From positions 204,725 through 268,724 of the forward strand of contig DDUU01000051.1 in the NCBI GenBank assembly GCA_002344965.1: a DNA stretch of 64,000 nucleotides, in the 5' to 3' direction. This stretch comes from Candidatus Tepidiaquacellales bacterium UBA2330 (GTDB lineage: Bacteria > Bacteroidota > Ignavibacteria > Tepidaquicellales > Tepidaquicellaceae). Numbering within the stretch: position 1 is the stretch's first letter; each line of letters starts with the position of its first letter. Both the position numbers and the translations under genes were made by a program. This document shows positions 25,782 through 34,355 of the stretch, piece by piece. The notes beneath the pieces are model-generated. The model was not told where the DNA came from. It made no database searches and worked only from the letters and a program-made list of their open reading frames with translations.

Positions 25782-26807
25782 TTATTTCAGAAGCACCATT
25801 CTTCTTGAGCTCCGGATAATCCCGTCAGCTTCAAGTCTGTATATATATATTCCGCTGGGGAAATTTTTACCGTCAAAATTTACAGTGTAATTTCCCGGTG
25901 ACTGCCTTTCATTTATCAGCGTTAACAGTTCGTTTCCCAAAACATCATAAATTTTAAGTTTTACATCCATTGAAGATTTATTAATTGCCGGAAGAATGTA
26001 ATTTATTTTCGTAAAAGGATTAAACGGATTCGGAAAGTTCTGATAAAGCATATATTCATTTACAGAAATATCACCTTCTGAATTTATTCCTGTCAGCGTC
26101 CAGTTATTATAAAGTGTCTGCAAAGAGTCGATCGGATCCCTTCCGAAAGGAGCATTAAGTGCTTTGATATTCAGATATAATATTCCCAGTGTATCAGCAG
26201 GTTTTGCAATTCTTATAAATGCTGACCTCGAAGAAGTATTCCAGCTTGCACATCTTGTGTCAGCTCCGATAACTTTTGCTCCCTGCAACGCCGCCATTAA
26301 TTTATCAGAAAGAGAACCCGGAGTATTCAGAAACCGCGCTTCCATCGAATCAAGTATCGGCTGACCTGAGAGTATATTTCCCGCTATGACATAATTCGGA
26401 CCGAGTATATGATTTTTATAATTTAAACAATTAACTCCCGTATAACCTGCCCGTTTCGGAGTTCCGTTACCTTTGTTTATAATGAGATATTGTCTGACAG
26501 TAGGATTGTTCTGAGCATCGTGCGCAACAAGCGAGTCAATAATCGCCTGCGGATCCAGTCTCAGCAGCATCAGAGACCTTGCATAATTCTGATTTGAAGA
26601 AAGCCAGGAAGCCTGCGTATGAACTATCCCCCAGCCCGGAAATACATCCGTAAGTATTGTGCAGTCGTTTACACAGGATGCGCCTGCGCTGCCGACTTCA
26701 CCCGTAACTGTGTCGATTGCACAGATTGAAAATGTATCCTGTGAGTATACAGTGCGGTTCGTTAAGAATATTAAAAATAAAATTAAAATCAGTGATACGG
26801 TTTTCAT
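25782..26807 (-). CDS. DUF1028 family protein with T9SS sorting domain
   Basis: This is a 341-residue secreted protein. The signal peptide is at 1-22 (LILILFLIFLTNRTVYSQ). Residues ~23-240 match DUF1028, an Ntn-hydrolase-like family of unknown substrate (FSICAIDTVTGEVGSAGASC, GWGIVHTQASW, NYVIAGNIL). The C-terminal ~80 residues are a T9SS sorting domain (LYQNFPNPFNPFTKINY ... FPSGIYIYRLEADG ... MVLLK). This family is often found in Bacteroidota as secreted proteins. It is a single gene, convergent with the small exported gene upstream and divergent from the large flavoprotein gene. Confidence 0.9.
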   Translation of the reverse strand: MKTVSLILILFLIFLTNRTVYSQDTFSICAIDTVTGEVGSAGASCVNDCTILTDVFPGWGIVHTQASWLSSNQNYARSLMLLRLDPQAIIDSLVAHDAQNNPTVRQYLIINKGNGTPKRAGYTGVNCLNYKNHILGPNYVIAGNILSGQPILDSMEARFLNTPGSLSDKLMAALQGAKVIGADTRCASWNTSSRSAFIRIAKPADTLGILYLNIKALNAPFGRDPIDSLQTLYNNWTLTGINSEGDISVNEYMLYQNFPNPFNPFTKINYILPAINKSSMDVKLKIYDVLGNELLTLINERQSPGNYTVNFDGKNFPSGIYIYRLEADGIIRSSRRMVLLK

Positions 26808-26944
26808 TTGTTTTTACTTAATTTAGTAATTCAGTATAAATAGATAAAGGTATGATTTTTATTTATAAAAGATTTTGTAAATCAGAATAAAGTGCATTTA
26901 TATAAAAATTTAATTAAAGTAATTTTACAAATATAAATTTTATA

Positions 26945-29900
26945 ATGGACAAAGCAGATTCTGTTTTTCTCAACCCGCGTTTCGGATTTAATTTTAAAGA
27001 CCTTTTTGATCCTTTCAGACTAAAGTCTCTTACAAAAGTTTTTTTTGAATATTTCGAAAAAACGGATAAGATTAAATATGAGCAGTTCATAAATTATTCA
27101 AATTCAAAGGGTGCGGGTCTGAATGATCTCCGGATTTCCGAAATTCTTATAGACTCCTCAATTATACTTTCTGATTTTTTAACAGAGCTTTTTAATCTTG
27201 AAAATGAAAGAAATGAATTTTTAAGCGAAGCTAATTATGTAAAAGATATTTTTGTATTTAAAAAGGAATTTGTACAAAAAGTTGTTAGAAAAAAATTTAA
27301 ATCCGAAGATCTTGCTGAACTGAATTATAAAAAACTTGATGAATTTGTTTCAGATGTTAAAAAGGAAATTTTTCCGGGATTTGATTTTAAAACCGATGAA
27401 GAAAAATATACTGCGAAGATGGTACTTGAGCTTGCAGACACTGAACGAATTTATAAATGGTTTTATGAAGGAGATAAATTCGCTCCTGATAATTTTGTAA
27501 TTCCGGAAGATGTAAGTTCAAATGCAAAGAAAGTCATGAGTATTCTGAATGAGAAAGGAATTTTAAAAACTGACAATATTGATGACGGAAAGAACATATC
27601 GGATAATTATAAATATCTTATGAGTGAAATTTCTAAATGGATATTTGCCAAAATGAATTTTGATGCGGCGGCAATTCACTGGGTTTCTTTTTCTGATATT
27701 CACAAAATAGATTACGGTCATCTTGTAAATACAATATCGCCTGATCCTGATTTTCCGGAACTGTTAAAAGGTCCAGAAGAAACACACAGACGCAGATTCG
27801 GATTCAGACTTACCGATCCGCGAATGAAAAAAAGGGAAGTGCTGGAAGAGGTAGATTATTGTCTGTATTGTCATGAAAGAGAAAAGGACTCCTGCTCAAA
27901 AGGTTACGCTGACAGATCAGGAAATATAAAATCAAATCCGCTCGGTATAAAACTTGACGGCTGTCCGCTTAATGAAAAAATATCCGAGATGCAGTATGTC
28001 AGAAAACTTGGACATCCCGTTGCTTCGCTTGCACTTGTAATGATAGACAACCCAAACGTTCCGGGCACAGGTCACAGGATCTGCAATGACTGTATGAAAG
28101 GATGTATTTTTCAGACTCAGGATCCGGTTAACATTCCTCAGATAGAAACAAATGTACTTACTGATATTTTACGTCTGCCTTACGGCTATGAGATCTATTC
28201 GCTTCTTTCCAGATGGAATCCGCTGAATATCAGACAACCGGAAACTCTTCCTTACAACGGAAAGAATGTTCTGATTGCCGGACTAGGACCTGCAGGCTAC
28301 ACGTTAGCTCAGTTTCTGCTTAATGAAGGTTTCGGAGTAATTGGCATAGACGGACTCAAGATCGAAAAAATTCATAAAAAATATACAGGCGTAAAAAATA
28401 AAAATGGTTTTGAAATTTTCCCGGAACCGGTAAAATATTTTGACAAAGAAATACGCGAAGACCTTGACAAGAGAGTGCTTCAGGGTTTCGGCGGTGTCTC
28501 GGAATACGGTATTACTGTGAGATGGGATAAAAATTTTCTGACTGCTATTTATATCAATCTGGCAAGAAGAGAGTTTTTCAGAATTTATGACGGAGTAAGA
28601 TTCGGCGGGACAGTAACAGCTGACGACGCCTGGAAATACGGAGCCGACCACATTGCAATTGCAACCGGTGCAGGAAAGCCTACTATCATTAGAATGAAAA
28701 ATAATCTAATTCGCGGTATCAGAAAAGCTTCAGACTTTCTTATGGCTCTTCAGCTTACAGGCGCTTCAAAAAAAAACAATCTTGCTAATCTTCAGGTGCA
28801 GCTTCCCGCTGTGGTAATAGGCGGCGGACTTACCGCAATTGACGCATCAACGGAATTACTCGCTTACTATCCTGTGCAGGTTTTAAAAGCTCTTGAAAAA
28901 TATAACAGCGTTTCGGAAAATTTCGGCGAAGATGTATTCTGGTCGAAACTTAATGATGAAGAAACGGAAATTATGAGAACATTTCTGGAGCATGGAAAGG
29001 AAGTCCGCTTGGAGCTGGATGAAGCTGAAAGGGAAAACAGAATGCCTGATATGTCAGCTCTGGTCAGGAAGTGGGGCGGAGTTACTATGGTTTACAGAAA
29101 AGGGCTTATTGATTCTCCTGCATACAGACTGAATCACGAAGAAATAATAGAAGCGCTCAATGAAGGAATTGAAATAGTCGAACATCTTTCTCCTGTAGAA
29201 GCAGTAAAAAATAATTTCGGGGCAGTGGAAGAGATGGTGTTTGAATTCAGTGATAAAGTAAAGATAGAAAGCAAAAGAAAAACATTAAAAACTTTCAAAG
29301 CAAAAACGGTTTTAGTGGCAGCAGGAACTTCACCGAATATTATTTATGAAAAAGAATATCCGGGTACTTTTGAACTTGATGATGACGGATATTTTTTCAA
29401 ATCATACAAACTTGAAACTGCTGAGAGCGGAATTAAAAAATTAGTTTCAGCGGGAAAAGATGAAACGGGTTTTTTTACTTCATATGAAAAAGACGGCAGG
29501 TATATAACTTTTTACGGAGACAACCATCCTGTCTATGCGGGCAATGTAGTGAAAGCTATGGCTTCGGCAAAAGATGGTTATGAAAAAATATCTGATTTAT
29601 TTTATAAAGATGTAGACTCTGTCAGACAGGATTATGAAATTTCTGAATCATTAAAAGAAAATTTTTACAATACAATTTCGAAACTCGATCATGATCTTAC
29701 TGCATCTATTGTTAAAGTGGAAAGACTTACGCCTGATATTATAGAAGTTGTAATTAAAGCGCCGGCAGCTTCTCGGAATTTTGAACCGGGACAGTTTTAC
29801 AGACTTCAGAATTATGAAACGGAAGCTGAGAAAATTAACGGTACAGTTTTATCAACTGAAGGACTTGCTATGACCGGAGCATGGACCGATAAAGATAACG

Positions 29901-30724
29901 GACTTATTTCAGTGATTGTTCTTGAAATGGGAGTTTCTTCAAAACTCTGCGCACGATTCAGAGAAGGTGAAAAAGTTGTTTTAATGGGACCGACCGGAAA
30001 GCCAACGGAAATTAAATCCGGGGAAAATGTACTGCTGGCGGGAGGCGGTCTTGGAAATGCTGTACTTTTTTCAATAGCAAAAAAACTTAAGGAAAAAGGA
30101 AACAATATACTCTATTTTGCGGGATATAAAAATTCTCAGGATGTTTATAAAATGGATGATGTGGAAGCCGGTACTGATCAGGTGATTTGGAGTAATGATG
30201 CGGGTGAAAAAATTATTCCGAGACGAAGTCAGGATCTTAGTTTTAAGGGAAATATTGTCGAAGCAATGAAAGCTTATTCAGACGGGAAACTCGGAAACAG
30301 ATTTTTTGAATTCGGAAAAATTGACAGAATAATTGTCATTGGCAGCGACAGGATGATGAGAGCGGTCAAAGATGCACGATCTGCCGTATTCGGAAATGTA
30401 TTGAAAGAACATACAGCAATCGGCAGCATAAACTCGCCTATGCAGTGTATGATGAAAGAAATATGCGCTCAGTGTCTTCAGAGACATATTGATCCGGATA
30501 CAGGCAGGGAAACTTTTGTCTTTTCCTGCTTCAATCAGGATCAGCATCTTGACAGAGTGGATTTTGAAAATTTAAATCAGAGACTGAAAGCAAACTCGGT
30601 ATTGGAGAAGCTAAGTGATTTTTACCTCTATACTTTATTGTCCGGTAACAGTAAAATTTTTACAGATAACGGAGGAGTAAAAGATATGGAGAGGAAAGCA
30701 GACAGTATAATGAAAGGTCATTGA
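26945..30724 (+). CDS. Fused NfnB/GltD-like and NfnA/PyrK-like pyridine nucleotide flavoprotein oxidoreductase
   Basis: This is a 1259-residue protein with several parts. Residues 1-~290 are a helical region with no recognised family. Residues ~300-390 are a GltD-type Fe-S domain with clustered Cys (C306-x2-C309, C380-x2-C383-x3-C387). Residues ~440-900 form an NAD(P)/FAD domain (VLIAGLGPAGYTLAQFLLNEG; VVIGGGLTAIDASTEL). Residues ~915-1165 are a ferredoxin-reductase/PyrK-like FAD-NAD domain (FEPGQFYRL, VLLAGGGLGNAVLFSIAKKL). The tail carries a [2Fe-2S] cluster motif (C1168-x5-C1174-x2-C1177, C1195). The order B-then-A resembles NfnAB, the electron-bifurcating transhydrogenase, in a single chain. 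The fusion and bifurcation are inferred; a role in NAD(P)H-ferredoxin exchange is plausible. Confidence 0.8.
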   Translation: MDKADSVFLNPRFGFNFKDLFDPFRLKSLTKVFFEYFEKTDKIKYEQFINYSNSKGAGLNDLRISEILIDSSIILSDFLTELFNLENERNEFLSEANYVKDIFVFKKEFVQKVVRKKFKSEDLAELNYKKLDEFVSDVKKEIFPGFDFKTDEEKYTAKMVLELADTERIYKWFYEGDKFAPDNFVIPEDVSSNAKKVMSILNEKGILKTDNIDDGKNISDNYKYLMSEISKWIFAKMNFDAAAIHWVSFSDIHKIDYGHLVNTISPDPDFPELLKGPEETHRRRFGFRLTDPRMKKREVLEEVDYCLYCHEREKDSCSKGYADRSGNIKSNPLGIKLDGCPLNEKISEMQYVRKLGHPVASLALVMIDNPNVPGTGHRICNDCMKGCIFQTQDPVNIPQIETNVLTDILRLPYGYEIYSLLSRWNPLNIRQPETLPYNGKNVLIAGLGPAGYTLAQFLLNEGFGVIGIDGLKIEKIHKKYTGVKNKNGFEIFPEPVKYFDKEIREDLDKRVLQGFGGVSEYGITVRWDKNFLTAIYINLARREFFRIYDGVRFGGTVTADDAWKYGADHIAIATGAGKPTIIRMKNNLIRGIRKASDFLMALQLTGASKKNNLANLQVQLPAVVIGGGLTAIDASTELLAYYPVQVLKALEKYNSVSENFGEDVFWSKLNDEETEIMRTFLEHGKEVRLELDEAERENRMPDMSALVRKWGGVTMVYRKGLIDSPAYRLNHEEIIEALNEGIEIVEHLSPVEAVKNNFGAVEEMVFEFSDKVKIESKRKTLKTFKAKTVLVAAGTSPNIIYEKEYPGTFELDDDGYFFKSYKLETAESGIKKLVSAGKDETGFFTSYEKDGRYITFYGDNHPVYAGNVVKAMASAKDGYEKISDLFYKDVDSVRQDYEISESLKENFYNTISKLDHDLTASIVKVERLTPDIIEVVIKAPAASRNFEPGQFYRLQNYETEAEKINGTVLSTEGLAMTGAWTDKDNGLISVIVLEMGVSSKLCARFREGEKVVLMGPTGKPTEIKSGENVLLAGGGLGNAVLFSIAKKLKEKGNNILYFAGYKNSQDVYKMDDVEAGTDQVIWSNDAGEKIIPRRSQDLSFKGNIVEAMKAYSDGKLGNRFFEFGKIDRIIVIGSDRMMRAVKDARSAVFGNVLKEHTAIGSINSPMQCMMKEICAQCLQRHIDPDTGRETFVFSCFNQDQHLDRVDFENLNQRLKANSVLEKLSDFYLYTLLSGNSKIFTDNGGVKDMERKADSIMKGH

Positions 30725-30747
30725 ATATTTTATAAGTAAGTTCAGAA

Positions 30748-30996
30748 TTATCCGAAAAAGTTTGTAATATCAAAAATTACTTCTTTTGTTTCACCATTGC
30801 TTAAGTTTATTTTCATCACATCATAGGATTTTTTATAATGATCTGCCGGTGACTGCTGCTGCAATTCCCGGACTTTTCCCCGGTTTCCGTAAAACATCGA
30901 AAGGTACACATATTCATTTGAAATTTCTTCCGATGTGGTTTTTGATTTTATAATTACGGCATTTTCAAAGGAGATTCCGTTACAGCCGGTAAACAA
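30748..30996 (-). CDS. Small hypothetical protein
   Basis: This is an 82-residue acidic/polar protein starting with TTG at 30996 (FTGCNGISFENAVIIKSKTT). It ends with KINLSNGETKEVIFDITNFFG. No family was recognised. It lies downstream of the convergent flavoprotein gene and on the same strand as, but 95 bases beyond the end of, the Cys-rich CPXCG gene. It is moderately likely to be real given its length, non-repetitive composition and lack of overlap; the non-ATG start lowers confidence. Confidence 0.5.
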   Translation of the reverse strand: MFTGCNGISFENAVIIKSKTTSEEISNEYVYLSMFYGNRGKVRELQQQSPADHYKKSYDVMKINLSNGETKEVIFDITNFFG

Positions 30997-31091
30997 TTCA
31001 TTTAAAAAGAATCACGATGGTATTTTAAAAAAAGCTTGTCTGTAAATTTTTTAATTATCTTTTTAAATTAAATTTAAAGGTAAAAATAATT

Positions 31092-31286
31092 TTAAAAACC
31101 TTCTTCATTTTTAACTTCAGTAAAAATTATTCCTTCAGAATTAACTTTTAATAAAATTTCCATTGGTCTGCAGCATACTTCGCAGTCACAAATTAAATGC
31201 TGGGCTGTATTGCCGGACATTTCAGCATCTATATAATTCTTTTCCCCGCAGTAAGGGCAAAATATTTCAACATTGTCATAATTCAA
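31092..31286 (-). CDS. CPXCG-motif cysteine-rich protein
   Basis: This is a 64-residue protein of the CPXCG family: FCPYCGEKNYID near the N-terminus and ICDCEVCCRPMEILL in the middle give two Cys pairs, a likely zinc knuckle. The family is small and of unknown function. Its start overlaps the stop of the upstream Na+/Ca2+ antiporter gene (31276-32235) by 11 bases, indicating translational coupling. The motif and length are right for the family. Confidence 0.8.
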   Translation of the reverse strand: MNYDNVEIFCPYCGEKNYIDAEMSGNTAQHLICDCEVCCRPMEILLKVNSEGIIFTEVKNEEGF

Positions 31287-32235
31287 CGCCTAAAATTAAA
31301 ACTAAGATATAAGCAAGATATAAAAACAGAAAAGTCATACCTTCCCATCTTTCTATTCTTCTTCCTTTTCCGGAAAAAATAAAAATGAACAATAAAATAT
31401 TTGCAAAAATATTTATCCAGATTTCTGTACTGTTACTTTTTTCTACATTAACCGGGCTAATGAAAGCTGAAATTCCAAGAATGAAAAAAATATTATATAT
31501 ATTGGATCCGACAATATTTCCCAGCGCAATATCAACATTTTTTTTCTTTACGGCAACGATTGATGTTGCAAGTTCAGGAAGGGAAGTACCGATAGATACA
31601 ATAGTTAAAGCAATCATTCTTTCTGAAATTCCAATATTGTTTGCAATATTAACCGCGCTGTTTACGATCAGCTCGCCCCCGATTACAAGCCCGGCAAGAC
31701 CAACGAGAATAAATATAGTGGATTTTAATTTGGTTAAATCTTTTGCTTCAAACTCTTCATCTGAAACACCGGATTTAGCTACTTCCATACTGTATACGTG
31801 AAATATAATAAAGAAGCAGAAAAGAATTATACCGTCTATTCTGCTTAAGATATTGGTTTCAGCTTTGTCAAAAAAAACGTCATTTGACATAAACAGTACG
31901 ACAAGTCCGGCGAGTAGCGACAGCGGAATTTCAAGCCAGGTAGTATTTCTTTTTACGGACAGCGGGTAAATTAGCGAAGAAACTCCGAGTATTACAAGAA
32001 CATTAAATATATTACTTCCTATAATATTTCCCAGCACCAATTGAGTATTGCCGTTTATAGCAGCAATAACATTTACAAATAGTTCAGGCGCAGAAGTACC
32101 AAAGGCAACTATTGTAAGACCAATAACTATATCAGGAATTCCGAATTTACGTGCAAGAGAAGATGAGCCGTCAACGAGTTTATCTGCACTGAAAATTAAG
32201 ATGATAAATCCTGCGATCAGTAATAAAAAATTCAT
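31276..32235 (-). CDS. Calcium/sodium antiporter (CaxA/YrbG family)
   Basis: This is a 319-residue membrane protein with about ten helices. Two alpha repeats characteristic of the family are visible. The first is VAFGTSAPELFVNVIAAINGN with ALGN-type IIGSNIFN. The second is VSIGTSLPELATSIVAV with ALGNIVGSNIYN. These repeats line the Na+/Ca2+ pathway. Start MNFLLLIAGFIILIFSADKLVDG is as in other members. It probably exchanges Na+ or H+ for Ca2+; specificity is not shown. Operon: the CPXCG gene overlaps its end; the rhomboid gene ends 18 bases upstream. Confidence 0.93.
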   Translation of the reverse strand: MNFLLLIAGFIILIFSADKLVDGSSSLARKFGIPDIVIGLTIVAFGTSAPELFVNVIAAINGNTQLVLGNIIGSNIFNVLVILGVSSLIYPLSVKRNTTWLEIPLSLLAGLVVLFMSNDVFFDKAETNILSRIDGIILFCFFIIFHVYSMEVAKSGVSDEEFEAKDLTKLKSTIFILVGLAGLVIGGELIVNSAVNIANNIGISERMIALTIVSIGTSLPELATSIVAVKKKNVDIALGNIVGSNIYNIFFILGISAFISPVNVEKSNSTEIWINIFANILLFIFIFSGKGRRIERWEGMTFLFLYLAYILVLILGVEL

Positions 32236-32253
32236 TAATATATTTTTAAGAAA

Positions 32254-32889
32254 TCAGTTTAAAAATTTAAAATGGTTCAGTAATATTCTTAATGAACCGT
32301 CAATCAAAATCAACGTTGATATAACTCCGCCCAGCGCTCCGCCGAGATGAGCTTCGTGACCGATATTTCCGAGCTTCTTTTTCATTCCGTAAACAGAAAA
32401 CGCTATCCAGAGAAAAGCAAACAAATAAGCAGGCATTGGAATAAAAAAAACATAAAGCATGCTTTGCGGAAAGAAAATTATATAAGAGAATACAATTCCG
32501 GATACAGCTCCGGAAGCTCCGACAGCAACATACTGAGGATCATTGTAATGAAAAACCACAGTAAGCACTGACCCGAAGATCAGACTGAAAAAATATATCA
32601 GAAAGAAATATAAACTTCCCTCAAATGCCCCGAAATTTTCTACAAAGAAATATTCAAGGAATGAACCGAAAGTATAGAGCGCAAACATATTAAAAAACAG
32701 ATGCAGAAAATTTGCATGAAGAAAAGCGGATGTTATAAGCTGGTAATATTTTTTCTCATGCCAGATCTGATACGGCCACTCTGAAAATTTATACATGTAT
32801 ATCGGATTTCCATACATAGCCCATATAGAAATTGCAATGTTCGCAAAGAGCAGGGTTACAGTTACCGGTGAATCAGCCAATGTATTCAA
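32254..32889 (-). CDS. Rhomboid-family intramembrane serine protease
   Basis: This is a 211-residue protein with six membrane segments. The catalytic dyad is visible: Ser126 in VGASGAVSG and His181 in HEAHLGGALGG. The conserved LHLFFNMFALYTFG (H63-x3-N67) region precedes them. Rhomboids cleave single-pass membrane substrates within the bilayer. Length and topology are standard. Substrate unknown. Its start lies 18 bases from the end of the PyrD gene, so it belongs to the same minus-strand operon. Confidence 0.92.
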   Translation of the reverse strand: MNTLADSPVTVTLLFANIAISIWAMYGNPIYMYKFSEWPYQIWHEKKYYQLITSAFLHANFLHLFFNMFALYTFGSFLEYFFVENFGAFEGSLYFFLIYFFSLIFGSVLTVVFHYNDPQYVAVGASGAVSGIVFSYIIFFPQSMLYVFFIPMPAYLFAFLWIAFSVYGMKKKLGNIGHEAHLGGALGGVISTLILIDGSLRILLNHFKFLN

Positions 32890-32907
32890 GATTATAAATT
32901 TATAATT

Positions 32908-33936
32908 TTAGTTCAATATTTTTTTTAAAAGAGACGGGCCTTCGTAAATCAGACCTGTATAAATCTGCACAAGCGAAGCTCCGCATTTTATCTTATCAGT
33001 CATATCGTCCTTACTGAATATCCCGCCGCATCCTATTAACACCGGTTTAAATCCATTCCCGGCATTTTTAATATCATAAATTAATTTCAAAATTTCATTA
33101 GACAGCTGCTTCAGAGGTTTACCGCTGAGTCCGCCCTGTTCAACAGATATTGACTTTAAATCCGGTCTGCCGATTGTAGTATTTGTTGCAATTATCCCGT
33201 CTATATTATGTCTGATTACATTTTCATAAACAGACTCAGCTGATAGTTTATCAATGTCAGGAGATATTTTAAGAAAGACTGTTTTCATATTTACCTTTTT
33301 CTTATCCGAAATCATTCTGTTAAGAGACTGAATATTTCCCAGCAGTTCAGACAGCCGGTGATCTTCCTGAAGTGTACGCAGTCCTTCTGTATTTGGTGAA
33401 GAGATATTTAAAGTAAAATAATCAGCAGCGTCATACAATTTTTCAAAGCAGATTATATAATCATTAACAGCGTTTTCTATTGAAGTATCTTTATTCTTCC
33501 CAATATTAACTCCTATAATAAAATCACTGCTTAAGTGTTTTTTTGTCTCGGTGATATTTTTAAAAACCTGATCTGCCCCAATATTATTAAACCCAAGACG
33601 GTTGATCAGCGCTTTATCTTTTGTAAGTCTGAACAATCTCGGTTTCGGATTTCCCTGCTGTGGCAGCGGAGTAACAGTACCAATTTCAGCGTGTGAGAAA
33701 CCTATAGCATCCCAGAGTCTTAGAGCCGTTCCGTTTTTATCGAAACCGGCGGAGAGTCCGGCTTTATTTCTGAAAGTGAGATTATTAAGTGTAAACTTTT
33801 CAGAATTTTCAGGTGAGTATAAAAACTTAATAACCGGTATCAGAAATCCGGCTTTTGAAAAAAAATTTAAAACTAAATTGTGAGCGGATTCCGGACTGAA
33901 GAGAAAGAGCAGCGGCCTAATTAAAATTTTATACAC
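32908..33936 (-). CDS. pyrD: Dihydroorotate dehydrogenase (quinone), class 2
   Basis: PyrD oxidises dihydroorotate to orotate in pyrimidine synthesis. At 342 residues it has the class 2, membrane-associated length and an amphipathic N-terminus (YKILIRPLLFLFSPESAHNLV). Motifs: NKAGLSAGFDKNGTALRLW (FMN/substrate), TVTPLPQQGNPKPRLFRL, GVNIGKNKDTS, LNISSPNTEGLR with the catalytic Ser in place of class 1 Cys, IIATNTTIGRP and GGIFSKDDM. It passes electrons to the quinone pool. It heads the rhomboid-antiporter operon. Confidence 0.95.
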   Translation of the reverse strand: MYKILIRPLLFLFSPESAHNLVLNFFSKAGFLIPVIKFLYSPENSEKFTLNNLTFRNKAGLSAGFDKNGTALRLWDAIGFSHAEIGTVTPLPQQGNPKPRLFRLTKDKALINRLGFNNIGADQVFKNITETKKHLSSDFIIGVNIGKNKDTSIENAVNDYIICFEKLYDAADYFTLNISSPNTEGLRTLQEDHRLSELLGNIQSLNRMISDKKKVNMKTVFLKISPDIDKLSAESVYENVIRHNIDGIIATNTTIGRPDLKSISVEQGGLSGKPLKQLSNEILKLIYDIKNAGNGFKPVLIGCGGIFSKDDMTDKIKCGASLVQIYTGLIYEGPSLLKKILN

Positions 33937-33969
33937 TTTTTAATTTCAAAAAAAATAAACCTGATTATA

Positions 33970-34006
33970 AAAAAAGTCCTTAGAAAAAAATTATATTCCA
34001 AGGACT
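33970..34006 (-). terminator. Terminator downstream of tRNA-Pro
   Basis: On the minus strand, AGTCCTTGGAA pairs with TTCTAAGGACT (one wobble), enclosing an AT-rich loop, and a run of seven T follows. It lies 55 bases after the tRNA 3' end in the direction of its transcription. Confidence 0.7.
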
Positions 34007-34061
34007 ATTACAAATTTTAGCAAACACAGCAAACATTAAATAAATGCTTTGCTTTATTGAG

Positions 34062-34135
34062 TCGGAACGGCTGGATTCGAACCAGCGACCTCCAGTTCCC
34101 AAAACTGGCGCGATACCGGGCTACGCTACGCTCCG
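34062..34135 (-). tRNA. tRNA-Pro (anticodon TGG)
   Basis: This is a 74-nt cloverleaf read on the minus strand. The acceptor stem is CGGAGCG paired to CGTTCCG (one G-T). The anticodon stem CCAGT/ACTGG encloses loop TTTGGGA, with TGG as anticodon. The T stem-loop is GCTGGTTCGAATCCAGC. The discriminator is A and the CCA end is not encoded. The anticodon reads proline codons CCN. A terminator follows at 33970-34006. Confidence 0.95.
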
Positions 34136-34355
34136 TTTAAAACTATTTCGCTTCCTTTTTAAATTGCTTCTTAAAATCACCTGTAAATTACAGAAATATC
34201 ATTAACTGACTATAACGGAATACAAATCCGTCAAACATAAATTAAGTTCACAATTTAAACATTATATAAAATTTATTCAAACCCTTTTATTGTCTGAAGA
34301 AAACATAAATTCCCGAATATGAATTTTTATATAAACTATTCCTATGAATTATATA

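Larger units (their letters stand above)
33937..34355. other. Intergenic region with tRNA-Pro
   Basis: This is 419 bases without a protein gene. It contains tRNA-Pro (34062-34135), its likely terminator hairpin (33970-34006), and AT-rich flanks. Nothing else was recognised. Confidence 0.7.
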
